Assembly (NCBI GenBank): GCA_903632075.3
Contig: CAHIKZ030005407.1
Coordinates: 1,618,501-1,682,500, forward strand
Direction of reading: 5' to 3'
DNA from: Acanthosepion pharaonis
Taxonomy: Eukaryota > Mollusca > Cephalopoda > Sepiida > Sepiidae
Length of the DNA stretch: 64,000 nt
Of this stretch, positions 31,437 through 41,229 are shown in pieces. A program made the translations under genes and the position numbers. The notes under the pieces were generated by a model. The model worked only from the letters and a program-made list of their open reading frames with translations. It was not told where the DNA came from and did not search any database. Each line of letters starts with the position of its first letter. The stretch's first letter is position 1.

Positions 31437-31575
31437 ATATATTTACGCATTTTCGTATCCAAAAGTAAGCAAGTAATTTATCTTTATTTATTAATCCGAC
31501 AGATTTTTACCATTTTAAAGAGTAGACGCTCCGTTTATTTATTAAACGATATATTTATCTATTTTCGACTACCGG
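31437..31575 (+). repeat. Interspersed repeat R5, copy 3
   Basis: Matches the reverse complement of 47515-47640 ('gcaagtaatttatctttatt', 'aatccgacagatttttac', 'agagtagacgctccgttt', 'atttattaaacg'). Confidence 0.65.
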
Positions 31576-31604
31576 CCTGAATATTCGACAAATCTCATTA
31601 AAGA

Positions 31605-31681
31605 AAAAATATGCGCTCTCCGGCAGGATTGGAACCGGTGTCACTCTGGGCAAAGGGAAACCAACGTTAGATCCTACTTGC

Positions 31682-31685
<4 letters not shown>
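31605..31685 (-). repeat. Possible tRNA-derived SINE head
   Basis: The minus strand shows a B-box 'ccggttccaatcc' and an upstream weak A-box. It is truncated by the adjoining (TA)n. Confidence 0.35.

Positions 31686-31762
<77 letters not shown>
31685..31762. repeat. (TA)n microsatellite
   Basis: About 39 TA units, the longest pure run in the window. Confidence 0.97.
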
Positions 31763-31766
<4 letters not shown>

Positions 31767-31884
31767 ATAAACTTCTGTCGACAAAAAAATCGCACAGATG
31801 CAGGTCTGAAGCCCAAAGAAAAAACCCTGATACGAGTAAACAACTAACTAACAAAAGAGCTCAATACAACGTAGAGCAGACCTA

Positions 31885-31999
31885 GATACACCTAGTGAGC
31901 CAGACAAACCTAACTAGGTTTCACCTAAACGGATCGTCAGGGAAAGTTTGGCCAAACGTTTAGGTGAAACCTAGGTAGGTTTGTCTGGTTCACTAGGTG

Positions 32000-32004
<5 letters not shown>
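31885..32004. repeat. Palindromic MITE-like element, 47-bp arms
   Basis: 31885-31931 ('gatacacctagtgagccaga', 'caaacctaactaggtttcac', 'ctaaacg') is inverted at 31958-32004 with 45 of 47 positions matching, around a 26-bp loop. There is no coding capacity. Confidence 0.85.

Positions 32005-32058
<54 letters not shown>
32004..32058. repeat. (TATC)n and (TG)n microsatellite
   Basis: About nine TATC units directly after the palindrome, then TA and TG. Confidence 0.95.
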
Positions 32059-32059
<1 letters not shown>

Positions 32060-32120
32060 ATAAAAAATATACTTTTAGAGTATGCTAAAGTGCTAAATAT
32101 CAAGGATAAAGCATATATAA

Positions 32121-32212
32121 ATATAAAGTCGACATTGAAGTCTGTTTCATGCTGACGATTGCTTTTAAGCATGAAACAGACTGTCGCCGTCCGGTGTTGA
32201 CTTTAATATCCA

Positions 32213-32216
<4 letters not shown>
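32121..32216 (+). ncRNA. Hammerhead-ribozyme-like foldback, copy H2
   Basis: Core CTGACGA at 32152-32158. Stem II TGCTT/AAGCA lies within 32159-32172. GAA starts at 32173, stem III is ACA/TGT with GAC triloop, and C is at 32185 before GCCG. The distal stem I is partly kept: 'gtcgacattgaagtc' (32129-32143) against 'gactttaatatccac' (32199-32213). The proximal GGC pairing is lost, and an alternative 13-bp hairpin 'gtctgtttcatgc' / 'gcatgaaacagac' competes with the ribozyme fold. Confidence 0.6.

Positions 32217-32278
<62 letters not shown>
32217..32278. repeat. (TA)n microsatellite at foldback 3' end
   Basis: About 31 TA units starting directly at the end of copy H2. Confidence 0.97.
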
Positions 32279-32280
<2 letters not shown>

Positions 32281-32289
32281 AATAGTATA

Positions 32290-33215
32290 ACCAAAAGCTT
32301 AAGCTTAATATATGAAATGAACTGAGGAATCAACGTCAAAATCGACAAAGCCTGAATATAATATATTCAAAAAATAATATTAATACAATAATATCAAAAA
32401 CCACTACTCAGAGTTTCATGTAATAACAATCATCAGGCTGTTGCATTATTTCTCTTCCTTCTTCTTCCTCAGAATCTTCCTCTGTTTTTGTTTCCTCTGA
32501 ATCCACGTGGGTTGCTTTCCTTATCTTTCCTTTCCTGCTCCTTGGTTCGCTTCCTTTCCAATCATCTACCCCAGCCAAGCTATAATTTGATTTATATACT
32601 CCAGTGGAGGTACGTGATAGCAAGAAATCCCTCAGATGTATATGCAGAGGAAAAGACTAATGTCTTCTCAAAGGAGCGTGTTCGTAATGGACGTTGTTTA
32701 TGAGGTTAAGGCGATTAGTGGTGGCGAGGTCAAGTACTATATAAGCAGTCGCCGAAGTGGAATAGAAAAGACGATTCAGCAACCATGAGTCTGAGCAACA
32801 GAAAATACTAAGGTAGCACTGCTCTTTCTACCTACAATTGGGATGTCATTATAAGCGGAAGTGAAGCGCCACCTATCATATGGAAAATACTAAGTTGGCA
32901 AAGGCAGTAGTTCATGTCTCAATGAAAAATTGCTAATCCTATAACGAATGGATGGCCAGCTGCTGAATAAAGAAACGGGCTTATAGGCGCTGCCACCCCC
33001 CAGGATCATATAAATCAGATTAAAGGAATTGGTTCAAAATTACATCTTCCTGTCAAAAGTTTTTATTTTCATGTAAATAAAAATCATCTCTAATTTTTTA
33101 CCCCCATTCTCGATATGTTTGCAAATATGGGTTCAGGGTTACATGGAGAGAATGTTCTTTTGGTGTTTGTGGGATGTTTGTGATTTTGTATAAATGTGGT
33201 ATTATGGTGTATTTG
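32290..33215. other. No gene confirmed; possible LTR-like promoter
   Basis: A minus-strand frame at 32408-32623 is acidic (EETKTEEDSEEEE) and unassigned. Near 32736 'tactatataagcagtcgc' looks like a TATA box with a downstream GC-rich block, as in LTR or core promoters. No LTR pair, primer site or polyprotein was found. Confidence 0.3.
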
Positions 33216-33217
33216 GG

Positions 33218-33590
33218 CATGTGGCTGAGTGGTTACAACGTTCGCTGTAACCGGGTTCGAGTTTCAACATGGTTGATTTGTCAGGAAGGAGACTTCTCGA
33301 TGTTATCGGTCTGGGGTGATCCCAGCGTGCGACATCTTTGAAAATTGCCTGAAAAACCATACTACGGGATGACCCAAGCAATGAAATTGGGCAGATAGTT
33401 ATAGCTGTGCTAGCACGAAATCACAAGTCATCGTGACCGAGGGTTTGGGCGTGCTTGTTGAGCTTTCCCATAAACTGTACCTAAGGTCTGTTCAGCCACA
33501 GGTGTTGAACAAGCACAAATGTGCTTGAGCAAGCGTCTGCAAAAGGGATTGGGTCGCTGACCTAGTAGACAGGTATATTCGAATAGACAG
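33218..33590 (+). repeat. tRNA-derived SINE, family D
   Basis: A-box 'tggctgagtggttacaac' (near 33222) and a near-perfect B-box 'gggttcgagttt' (33251-33262). The body has 'ggtctggggtgatcccagcg' and 'atgaaattgggcag', 'gtcatcgtgaccgaggg'. The tail contains a repeated 'gtgcttg' near 33450 and 33520. The head resembles a Ser/Leu-type tRNA. This is the best-preserved pol III head in the window. Confidence 0.75.
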
Positions 33591-33773
33591 ATAGGTATTA
33601 TGGTGTAAAGTTTATAATAAGTTTATAAAAGTGTAACTGGGTAAGTGAATAGAACCAGTTAAGTCAAGAAGAGTCATGATCAGCTTTACCCATTTTATGC
33701 GATTTGTACATAAATAAATATTGATTATATCACCTGATAATTGTTATTGAGTAACGATTTTTGATATTATTGT

Positions 33774-33816
33774 ATGTGTGTATGTGTGTGTGCGTGCGCG
33801 CGTGTGTGTGTGTGAA
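33774..33816. repeat. (TG)n microsatellite with GCGC
   Basis: TG alternation with an internal 'gcgtgcgcgcg'. Confidence 0.9.
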
Positions 33817-33819
33817 TAA

Positions 33820-33890
33820 AAGCAAAAGGAAAACGTGTCTTTACCAACACATTCATCCCCTGATGGACATTATCAAGGTAAATAAAAAGA
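33820..33890 (-). repeat. Hammerhead-like terminal motif, degraded
   Basis: The minus strand reads 'ccttgataatgtccatcagg', then 'ggatgaatgtgttggtaaag'. This resembles 34550-34600 and 35000-35045 ('cagaggacgcaacgcgttgg'). These look like relics of one PLE-type terminal motif. The catalytic core is not intact. Confidence 0.3.
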
Positions 33891-34170
33891 TTTTATTTTG
33901 CATCACACATTTACAAGAAGTAAAATATCTTTAGGTTACCAAAATTTTAAAATTTGGGAAAGCTCAAAGCTATTCTTAATACGTAAAAGTAAAGGTAAAC
34001 TATGGAAGACGCTAAGTGATGTTATTTAATGCCTAATAAACGAAAGTGAGTAAATGTTGTTGTTGAATAGTTTGCTTCCTTATCTGTTTATGTATATTTA
34101 TTTATAATAAAAATATAGTTTTAAGGTATGCTTTATTTATGGGTCAAAGTGCTTAATAGAACGTATTTAA

Positions 34171-34275
34171 ATATAAAAGTGGACATTGAAGTCAACAACC
34201 AGCGTCAACAGGCCTGACGATTGTAGGAAACAGACTGTCACCGCTGGGTGTTGACTTCAATGTCCACTCTATAGT
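34171..34275 (+). ncRNA. Hammerhead-ribozyme-like foldback, copy H3
   Basis: The 27-nt arms 34178-34204 and 34242-34268 pair at 26 of 27 positions and form a long distal stem I. Within it are proximal GGC (34211-34213) opposite ACC (34240-34242), core CTGACGA (34214-34220), a very short stem II (TTGTAG, 34221-34226), GAA (34227-34229), stem III ACA/TGT with GAC triloop and C17 at 34239. All invariant hammerhead core nucleotides are present. Stem II is minimal, and the 1.1/2.1 pair is C-A. Ends read 'atataaaagtgg' and 'ccactctata', close to (TA)n. Confidence 0.7.
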
Positions 34276-34279
34276 TATA

Positions 34280-34705
34280 TATATAATTTTTTATTTATAT
34301 TAATGTAATTATTATTTTATTTTTATTTGCTAAATTATTTATGTATTTATTTAAGATAATAGAATTGTGGGATTAATAGTTTTCTTACAAGTTTTAAATT
34401 TTTTTATGGCCATGTACGTTGGCTTGGGAAAGGAGTATTTTTTGAAAATATTTTTGAGCATTGTTAAATTTCAAAAATTTTAAAAACCTGATGATATTTT
34501 TTATTTTTGTTTAAAAATACACGCTGCAAATTAAAATCCCTATATTTATCTTGATAAAGTTTATCAGAGGACGCAACGCGTTGGTAAATAAAGGTTTTTC
34601 TTTCGTTTATATTCATGTTGTCTTTTTGCAGATATATTTTATTTATATCTGTATTTTTACACATACACACACGTGCACGCGCGTACAGATACACAAACAT
34701 ATATA
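34280..34705. other. AT-rich, no gene seen
   Basis: Includes the motif 'atcagaggacgcaacgcgtt' (34563-34582), which resembles PLE terminal motifs. Confidence 0.4.
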
Positions 34706-34707
34706 TA

Positions 34708-34926
34708 TTGGGTTGGTGCATAATTATCAGGCGTTTTTGTAGGCGAGTTATTTTTTAATAAAAACTGTTGTTTTGTTTAAATTTTTTTAAATAAAAATAT
34801 TTTATTTTCAGCTTATAAAAATGCGTGTCGATAATCATATTTAAAAATTTTATTGTTGAATTGTTATGTTTTTTTTTTATAATAAATATTGTTTAAAAAA
34901 CGCCCGATAATTATGCACCAACCCAA
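34708..34926. mobile_element. mariner-type MITE
   Basis: Terminal inverted repeats of ~30 bp: 'ttgggttggtgcataattat' at the left (34708) and its inverse 'ataattatgcaccaaccc' at the right end (34926). The TA target duplication is at 34706-34707 and 34927-34928. The 219-bp interior is AT-rich and non-coding. The 'GGTTGGTGCA' end is characteristic of mariner elements. Confidence 0.85.
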
Positions 34927-34944
34927 TATATATAAACATGAGTA

Positions 34945-35060
34945 AAAACACAAGCAGAAAAACTATTCTTAGCCGACGCGTTTCGTCCACTGATTTGCCT
35001 TGATAAAAGTCCCTCAGAGGACAAAATACGTCGGCTAATAATAGCTTTTCCTTTTGTCTA
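34945..35060. repeat. Foldback repeat with ~38-bp arms
   Basis: 'aaactattcttagccgacgc' / 'gtttcgtcc' on the left is inverted as 'ggacaaaatacgtcggct' / 'aataatagctttt' on the right. The left arm read on the minus strand gives GGACGAAACGCGTC, the 3' half of a hammerhead core, but a pairing CTGATGA/stem II is absent. Confidence 0.6.
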
Positions 35061-35062
35061 TA

Positions 35063-35113
<51 letters not shown>
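35057..35113. repeat. (TATC)n microsatellite
   Basis: About 14 TATC units. Confidence 0.97.
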
Positions 35114-35114
35114 T

Positions 35115-36140
35115 GGCTAACTAGATAAACAAAAATAATGTCACATGCTTACGGATGCCTGTACTATTGGCTAAAGTAAATTGTAGAAATCTCAAATAAC
35201 TAAGGCTAAAAAAATCTCATGTTTATTTTAGAATCATGTATTTACACATGACTTTGCCGTTATATGGTCACGGCTAGTCGTACATGCCTAGATTTTTATC
35301 AACGTAGATGGAAACTCGTCATGATGATTCAAATATAACCATAGAGCCTAGCAAATGGTGCTTCCCAGATATACGTACCTTCTTTAACGTAAGCAACTCC
35401 TACTGAACACCTGTCAAGAATCTACCGTTAACACCGGCATACGTCAATGTGACGTAATCGTGAAGGCTCTGACGTCAGGGTGTTCTTAAGTGTCTGTTGT
35501 TCGTATTCATCTTCCAGTTCCATCGCCTGGAATATGTCCTTCTTTTTTATTACCTGGTCTTATTTGTTGTTGTTGTTTATCTTTAATTGGCTTTTTTCTT
35601 TCTTTTTGTTTTACTCCTTGCATTATTATTTTCTACGTATGTTATTTTATAATTGATTCTTTCCCTTTGCTGTTTTCACCATCTTTCTTTTACTTACTCT
35701 ACAGTCATCTTTCTATCTTTCAGTCTTTACGCATTTTACCTTTCCCCTCGATGTCATTCTCTCTAATTTCGTATCTTTTTCTTGGCATTTCTGTATTGGT
35801 ATACAGAAAAAGCCGCTTATTATGATCACATTGAGACAGAGATATTAGATAACGGTATATCAAAATATGAACAATTTATAGTCATTATTAAATTCATTGT
35901 GAAATTCAGCTTTACATTGTAAAGTATCAGTACGAAGTTTATTGAGATGAAACTTAGACATTCATTTTATAGAAAGTAGTTGAGAGCAATTTATTCTGAC
36001 AAAAATAATAGCTTTAAAACTATCTGTAATTATAAGAAGCGTATTTAGCTTGTGAACTCCTGTCACCTCTTTTCTTTCCAAGTTTCTTTTATCTGTTGCT
36101 AGTTTTAATCCTAATCGCTCCATTCCTTTTTTAACGTTTT
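35115..36140. other. No gene confirmed; CRE-like sites
   Basis: TGACGTAA (35450-35457) and a perfect palindromic TGACGTCA (35470-35477) sit 12 bp apart. The following open frame (35490-35825) encodes only hydrophobic Phe/Ser/Leu-rich sequence without a recognisable family. I do not call it a gene. Confidence 0.35.
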
Positions 36141-36145
36141 TATTA

Positions 36146-36290
36146 TAAACTCTATAATAAATAAATTATAAATCTTCTATTAAATGTTTCTAATATAAAT
36201 TCTATAATAAATAAATTATAAATCTTCTATTAAATGTTTCTAATATGAACTCTATAATAAATATGTTATAAATATATCTGTTATAAATAT
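36146..36290. repeat. Tandem repeat, ~60-bp unit
   Basis: Two full copies and a partial one of 'actctataataaataaatt' plus 'ataaatcttctattaaatgt'. Confidence 0.85.
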
Positions 36291-36304
36291 ATTATAAATT
36301 TCAC

Positions 36305-36440
36305 TTGGAATCTTATTCGTTTTATTGTCCTTTCTCTTCAGCAATGTTTGCTCAGTTTCCTTCACTCTCAGTAACCTCTTGCGTCTTAGTGGCCTTATTG
36401 CCTTTCTCGGGGCAAAATGATAAAAAAAAACAAAAACAAA
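36305..36440 (+). repeat. LINE 3' end
   Basis: 'cagtaacctcttgcgtctta', 'gtggccttattgcctttctc', 'ggggcaaaatgat' and then a long A/C-rich tail. This matches the ends at 11140-11242 and 46175-46240. Confidence 0.7.
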
Positions 36441-36689
36441 AAACAAAACAAAACAAAAACAAACAAACAAACAAAAACAAACAAAAACGCTTCCTTTTTT
36501 CTATTTTAATACATATTTTTACACTATCACAAGACGACATCATGGACTCAGTCAAAACGGGGGAGCAATAACTGGGCAGTAGTAAAAATAAGAACTAGAC
36601 AATATCCCTAGATATGAGCTGTAGTATGAGAACAATCTAATCCCGTAGATAAAATTCTGTTCAGAATTCCCTGTAGGTTACCCAGATCG

Positions 36690-36800
36690 ATATCCACCTG
36701 ATGAAGGCCGGTGGGCACAACCCTAAGAAATATGGCAACAACAACAAAGATGAGGATAATAATCCGAATATAAATAATGTAAATGATAACTCCTCATCTC
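36690..36800 (+). repeat. SINE-B 3' fragment
   Basis: 'cctgatgaaggccggtgg', 'atggcaacaacaacaaagat', 'aataatccgaatataaataa' and 'gataactcctcatc' parallel the SINE-B tail at 38582-38700. It holds an intact CTGATGA (36700-36706), followed by stem-like GGCC and later GAAA (36727-36730). Confidence 0.6.
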
Positions 36801-36839
36801 AGAAATTCAGACAGATATTATCATAAGTTTTTTCCGGTG

Positions 36840-37780
36840 TTTGGTTATTCTAAGCTAGATTCTTTTTATACTCGTGGTATAGAAAATTGAACTCTTTTCT
36901 TGAAATGATGAAAAAAAAAAAAAAAAAAAACTCTCTGGATAAACACGTTACATTTTTCGTACCTTCTCCAATCCCCTAATCTTAGATTTAATTCCTCGAA
37001 ATCCCTCAAAATGTCACTCAGTAACATCCAAATGAAAACAATTCTTTCTTTTTCGTGACGACATCCAACATTCTTCTCTCTGCCTCTTTGTTTCCTCTTT
37101 AACCTGCCTATCAATCTTCCTACCTTTTGAAAAGTTAAAACCGCATATCTTACTTTGACCCTGCTTACCTCCTCTCTCATAAGTGTAGGTAGTGACTCCC
37201 GAAAATCTCCCCTCTTTCATCTTTCAGACGTGCATGCATACCAATCCACCTGCTTTCTTACTCATCATAAAAAAAAAAAAAAAAAAAAAATACAGGCAAA
37301 AGTAGAAGGGTGGAGCGCAGAAGAAAGGTTTTTCGCACTGATCGCTTGAAAGTCATCTGGGTCTTATCTTGTTCGCTGTTGCTAATTTGGGAGATTAGCT
37401 ACCGTAAAATAGTTGGGGCGTAGGCTTTTTGCAGCGAAAGAAAGAATGAAAGAAAAAGACTGAAAATCTACAGTGAGAATGAAAATGTACAGAGGTATCT
37501 TCGATAGATTAAACGGTAGGGTAAAATTAGGCACAGAAAAAAAAATGGGTGTGAATAAAAGAGTAAAGGAATGCCATGCCGAATTTAAGGGAGAGAGAAA
37601 ACAAAAGAAGCAAAAAAAAAAAAAAAAAAAAAAAAAACGAAATGAAAAAAACAAAACACAATGATCAAGAAAACTAAATATACTTGTATATAAAATCTAT
37701 TTACTCGTATAAGCTATTTATTAATTAAAATAAACGAATAAGAGGAAATGTCCAAGTTGCGAGTTACAAATTGGAGATAT
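36840..37780. other. No gene seen; poly-A tracts
   Basis: A-runs at 36910-36930, 37268-37290 and 37613-37637. Frames are Lys/Glu- or Phe-rich by composition. Confidence 0.45.
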
Positions 37781-37784
37781 AAAC

Positions 37785-38135
37785 ATGTAGCAGGTGCAGA
37801 AGTTTAACTATCTTGTTAATTGTTTGAACGGAGGTTGGAAAATGCAACGACGAGATCCGAACATGCACCGAACTAGCAAGAGAAGCATTCCAAAAGCTAA
37901 GCAAGGTGCTGAGAAACGGAAATATCTCGTTAGAAACAAAACAAAAAAAGAAAAAAGAAAAAAAGAATGCTGGATTGCTGTGTGTTATCCATCCTCTTAT
38001 ATGGCAGTGAATGCTGGACAATCAACCCGCAGATGAGGAGAAAACTGGAGGCAGTATAAATGTCGTTCTACAGAAGGATACAAGAAATTCCATGAACGGA
38101 GCGAGTAAGCAGCAGGGAAGTCTTAAAGAAAATGA
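37785..38135 (+). pseudogene. RTE-like LINE, plus-strand fragment
   Basis: Plus-strand counterpart of the copies at 12840-17640. VQKFNYLVNCLNGGWKM (37795-37845), a KLSKVLRNGNISLxxKxK block across two frames, an LYGSECWTINPQMRRKLEAV region (37995-38058) and FYRRIQEIPWTERVS (38065-38105). It continues after the SINE-B pair at 38706-38830 (HIMRKKGLKNLTFTGN). Confidence 0.75.
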
Positions 38136-38365
38136 CAACAGAGAGAACATTATTTACATTGTTCGGACTGTTGTCCTCATTTTTATGATCATATTCACGA
38201 CATTTCGGCCGTTGTACGCTCAGGCCTTCTTCAGGTGAGATACGTTGGAATTTCGACCAAATCCTTTATCCAGTTCATTGGAATAAATTGTTCTAGTTCC
38301 ACGTGCCATGCCTTTTCTGGATATCTCAGCTTCAGCGATTTCTCTTTAGTTTCTCAATTCTCCAA
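38136..38365 (-). repeat. SINE-B copy, head-truncated
   Basis: Left to right: 'acattgttcggactgttg', 'acgacatttcggccgttgta', 'gcctttcttcagg'-type block, 'cacgtgccatgccttttctg'. On the minus strand the tail contains CTGAAGA and GGCCGAAA. It is inserted in the RTE fragment. Confidence 0.75.
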
Positions 38366-38705
38366 ATACTATGGCCCAGTGGAGTAACTTGACCCAAATA
38401 GTTTTGACATTAATACCTGGCCACAGCAGAGCTGAACAAAATCTTTGAGAAAATAAAAAAAGGGAAATAAATGAAACTAAGAAATAATTGAAACTAACAT
38501 ATCCAGAAAAGGCGTGGCACTAGAACAATCTACCCCGGCGAAACAAGTAAAGGGTTCGGTTCGACATTCCAAGCTATATCTCCTGAAGAAGACCGGAGTG
38601 TACAACGGCCGAAACATCGTGATTATGACAATAAAGATGAAGACAGCAGTCCGAACAATGTAAATAGTGTAAATAGTTACAATATCTCATCCCAGGAATA
38701 TAGAG
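38366..38705 (+). repeat. SINE-B copy
   Basis: Plus strand: 'tatggcccagtgga' (A-box remnant), 'ttaatacctggcc' (B-box remnant), 'gaaaaggcgtggcac', CTGAAGA (38583-38589), 'tacaacggccgaaac', 'gaacaatgtaaatagtgt'. It is arranged head to head with the preceding copy, and it is the start of the left arm of the large inverted duplication. Confidence 0.75.
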
Positions 38706-38830
38706 AGATGTAGAAAGAACACTTATACTCAGAATCAGGAAAAGATAACTGAAATTACTTAGGCACATAATGAGGAAGAAAGGCTTGAAAAACTTAACCT
38801 TCACAGGGAACACGGAGAGCAGCAACGATC
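38706..38830 (+). pseudogene. RTE-like LINE, continued
   Basis: Frames read LILRIRKRQLKLLRHIMRKK then GLKNLTFTGN, continuing the fragment at 37785-38135 after the SINE-B pair. Confidence 0.65.
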
Positions 38831-39539
38831 CACTTACATGACAAACTTGTGTAAAGACAACGATTCACTTACATGACGAGCTTGTGCGAATGGTTGGCAG
38901 AAGAGCCATAGCAAATTATATAGATTATACGTGTGCAAGATAGATTCTGGCGAAAAAGATTGTCTAGCACCACATAGTGGACAAACTTTTCTAGCAGAAG
39001 TCTTAGCAATTGAGTCTGAACAATGGAAATAACACTATTTCCATAGATATTTACTAGTTTAGAAACCGTCTGATCAAGACAACGTGTCAGTCCATTAAAA
39101 AAAGTGCAAAGTTTTCTATAATTCTTACTCGCCAGTTAAGAATTATAAAGTATCAAATTTATTTTACTTTGAATGCTTGTTGCTCTTATTAGTTTTTGAC
39201 TTTTGGCTTTTGTTTCTTTTTTTGTTTTTGTTTGTTCTTGTTTTTATTTTTACTTTTCTATCTGAGTCGCGTTCAAGAAATAAAAAATTGTTTATCAAAC
39301 CAGAAATTTGTGACAATAACTGTCATTAAATATTCAGGACGTAAGTTAAAACTTCTAATATTTAGTCAACACGCCCAACATAAGTCATGGTTCGAGCGAA
39401 AAAGACTGTCTAGCCCCACATAGTGGACAAACTTTTCTAGCAGAAGTCTTAGCAATTTAGTCAATAAGTCAGTTTAATATAACTATGCAAACAAAATAAA
39501 AATGGTAACTAATTATGCTAATAGTAAGGTTAGTCATTT

Positions 39540-39880
39540 CCTTATAAGGAAACGTTCGACATTCATTGACCGAACAGTTACCGTTAGTGTCGATTGAAAT
39601 TTATGAAATCTTTCTCTTGAAACAGTTTTTCTCAAGTCCACTGTTATCGGTCTTTCTGATGGGAGTTTCCTTCCAAACCTTTTGTATATGGTAGCGTGGA
39701 AATTCAACATCTTGATTATATTATTATTTTCTCTTTGTGTTTCATGTTCTATTCATTTTATTTGTTACTGCTGTTGAAAGTCTTGAAGTGATGTGGTATT
39801 TTGTTATTTGGTACAGTTCTTTATTTGTGCTTCTGTAGCGCCAGTCTACGAGATCTTCAAGATAGTTTTTTTTTTAAAGG
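39540..39880 (-). pseudogene. LINE C-terminal fragment (GHVTRREN type)
   Basis: Minus-strand counterpart of 19530-19790: 'ctgtaccaaataacaaaat', 'agagaaaataataat', 'atcaagatgttgaattt', 'aggtttggaaggaaactccc', 'agaccgataacagtgg'. It ends in a RSMNVERFLIRK-like frame. Confidence 0.55.
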
Positions 39881-40229
39881 TCTGGACGGTAGATAAATCA
39901 ATACCAACAAGATGTGCCCTATTTTAAACAAATTAATAATATCACGTCTGTTTTATCGAAACTTGACTGGCCACTCTGAAAAAGCGGGCATAATTGCTCA
40001 GCAACTCTGGTTAGTGTACCAGGATGAAATTGGCGTTCATTTGGGCGCTTTATTGTTTATTCATTAGACTTGTGGCGTTGGGAATGCAGGTTAGAGGTTT
40101 TGGTTTTCATCTATTGACTAGAAATCGTAAATATATAAGACAATTTGGGAAACATTTTGACATGTTTTGCTGGTCAAACGTTGTCATGAATAGATCTTTT
40201 GGTTTCAGTCAATCTACCACGTGTATAAA

Positions 40230-40320
40230 TACAGAACCATATCGAAATTGGTTGGTTGATTTTCTACATTACATCAACCCTTTTGGGTTATTTAATGCCA
40301 ACTTTAGAGTAGAGCAATGC
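40230..40320 (-). repeat. LINE/5S-SINE tail fragment
   Basis: 'ttggttgattttctacatta' and 'caacccttttgggttattta' are the inverse of the tail of the 5S-derived SINE at 17320-17390. Confidence 0.5.
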
Positions 40321-40329
40321 TAGTATAAA

Positions 40330-40825
40330 TGGTCAACCAAAATAATTCCGCTACCCATTAAACCCTCTTAGCAACCATTTTGTTTTGTATGTAACAGCCA
40401 ATGAGCTCTGAACTTGGCAGACAGACTAATCTAGCTGAGGCGTCTTCTAGAAATAGAAATATTTCCCTAAGAACTAAGAAGTTTGCTTACCATAAAAATC
40501 TAATATTCGAAAGTTGTCTTTCAGTCTCACCGACTTTTACTAAGAGATGCGTAAACCTTTGATTTATTGATAAGAACCTGGTTCGTTGTGATAAAGTTTA
40601 AAATTCTGGACAGTTTAATCGTGAAGTTATTAAAGAAACGGCCTATTTCAATGGTCCGATTATGACGACTGTAAGTAAAGTCAAGAACTTGATGTGCTTA
40701 TCTGCTTTTCCTCAAAATTTAACAGTAAAGATTCTTTGATATTTACGTAAGAAGACTCTGTCGCATTAAAGTAGTTAAAGGATTATAGGGATTACTGATT
40801 CTTTTATGACCAATTAAAACCTTTA
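40330..40825. other. No feature seen
   Basis: Unassigned AT-rich sequence between the two duplicated arms. Confidence 0.4.
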
Positions 40826-41222
40826 GATACTGTAGACATCAAAGAGTATCAAGAAGCGCAGTGAAAAATATACCGCGTTTATTTTGGTTTTAGATTTTAA
40901 TGTTTTGAAAAAAATATGGCGTATGGGAAAATTTTGAAAAGGAAAGAAAAGTAATTATGCAAAAAGAACCAGGGTTGAATACAAATTACTTTTAATTTTT
41001 CTCTTCAGTCTAGTACTTTTAAGATTATACAAATTCCAATCATAAGATAATCGATCTCAAGAGAAATAGCGAGTTGAACAAAAAAGCAAAATTCTTGAGA
41101 CTAAAAATGTAAATTTATCATATTTGATGTGCATTTATTCGGTTACAGTTTATTATGTATTATTAGATAACATAATTATTTACACCAGACTAAGAAGGAA
41201 GTTAAAAAATCTATTAGTTCAT
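40826..41222 (+). repeat. Inner arm (left) of nested inverted duplication
   Basis: Aligns to the reverse complement of 43092-43505 at roughly four matches in five. Shared blocks: 'gtagacatcaaa', 'tagattttaatgt', 'gaaaattttgaaaaggaaag', 'gatctcaagagaaatagcga', 'gttgaacaaaaa' and 'aagaaggaagttaaaaaat'. Confidence 0.8.
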
Positions 41223-41229
41223 TTGATCA

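Larger units (their letters stand above)
38366..39397 (+). repeat. Outer arm (left) of large inverted duplication
   Basis: Matches the reverse complement of 44281-45450 with very high identity in the central part. For example, 38755-38945 is nearly identical to the inverse of 44750-44935. The matched stretch crosses a SINE, an RTE fragment and unassigned sequence, so it is a segmental inverted duplication and not a single transposon. A 60-bp block (38953-39015) is also repeated directly at 39398-39460. Confidence 0.85.

Noticed and set aside
32700..32990. LTR retrotransposon promoter/LTR
   Set aside because: A TATA-like box and GC-rich block exist, but no second LTR, primer-binding site or gag/pol sequence was found nearby.
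34945..35060. Intact hammerhead in the foldback before (TATC)n
   Set aside because: Only the GGACGAAACGCGTC half is present. No pairing stem II or CTGANGA could be found.
35490..35825. Multi-pass membrane protein gene
   Set aside because: Hydrophobic composition comes from T-rich sequence. There is no family resemblance, and no splice or poly-A context.
38583..38620. Active hammerhead ribozyme in the SINE-B tail
   Set aside because: CTGAAGA and GAAAC are present, but an unpaired A precedes stem II and no stem III or cleavage base fits. Kept only as a related module.
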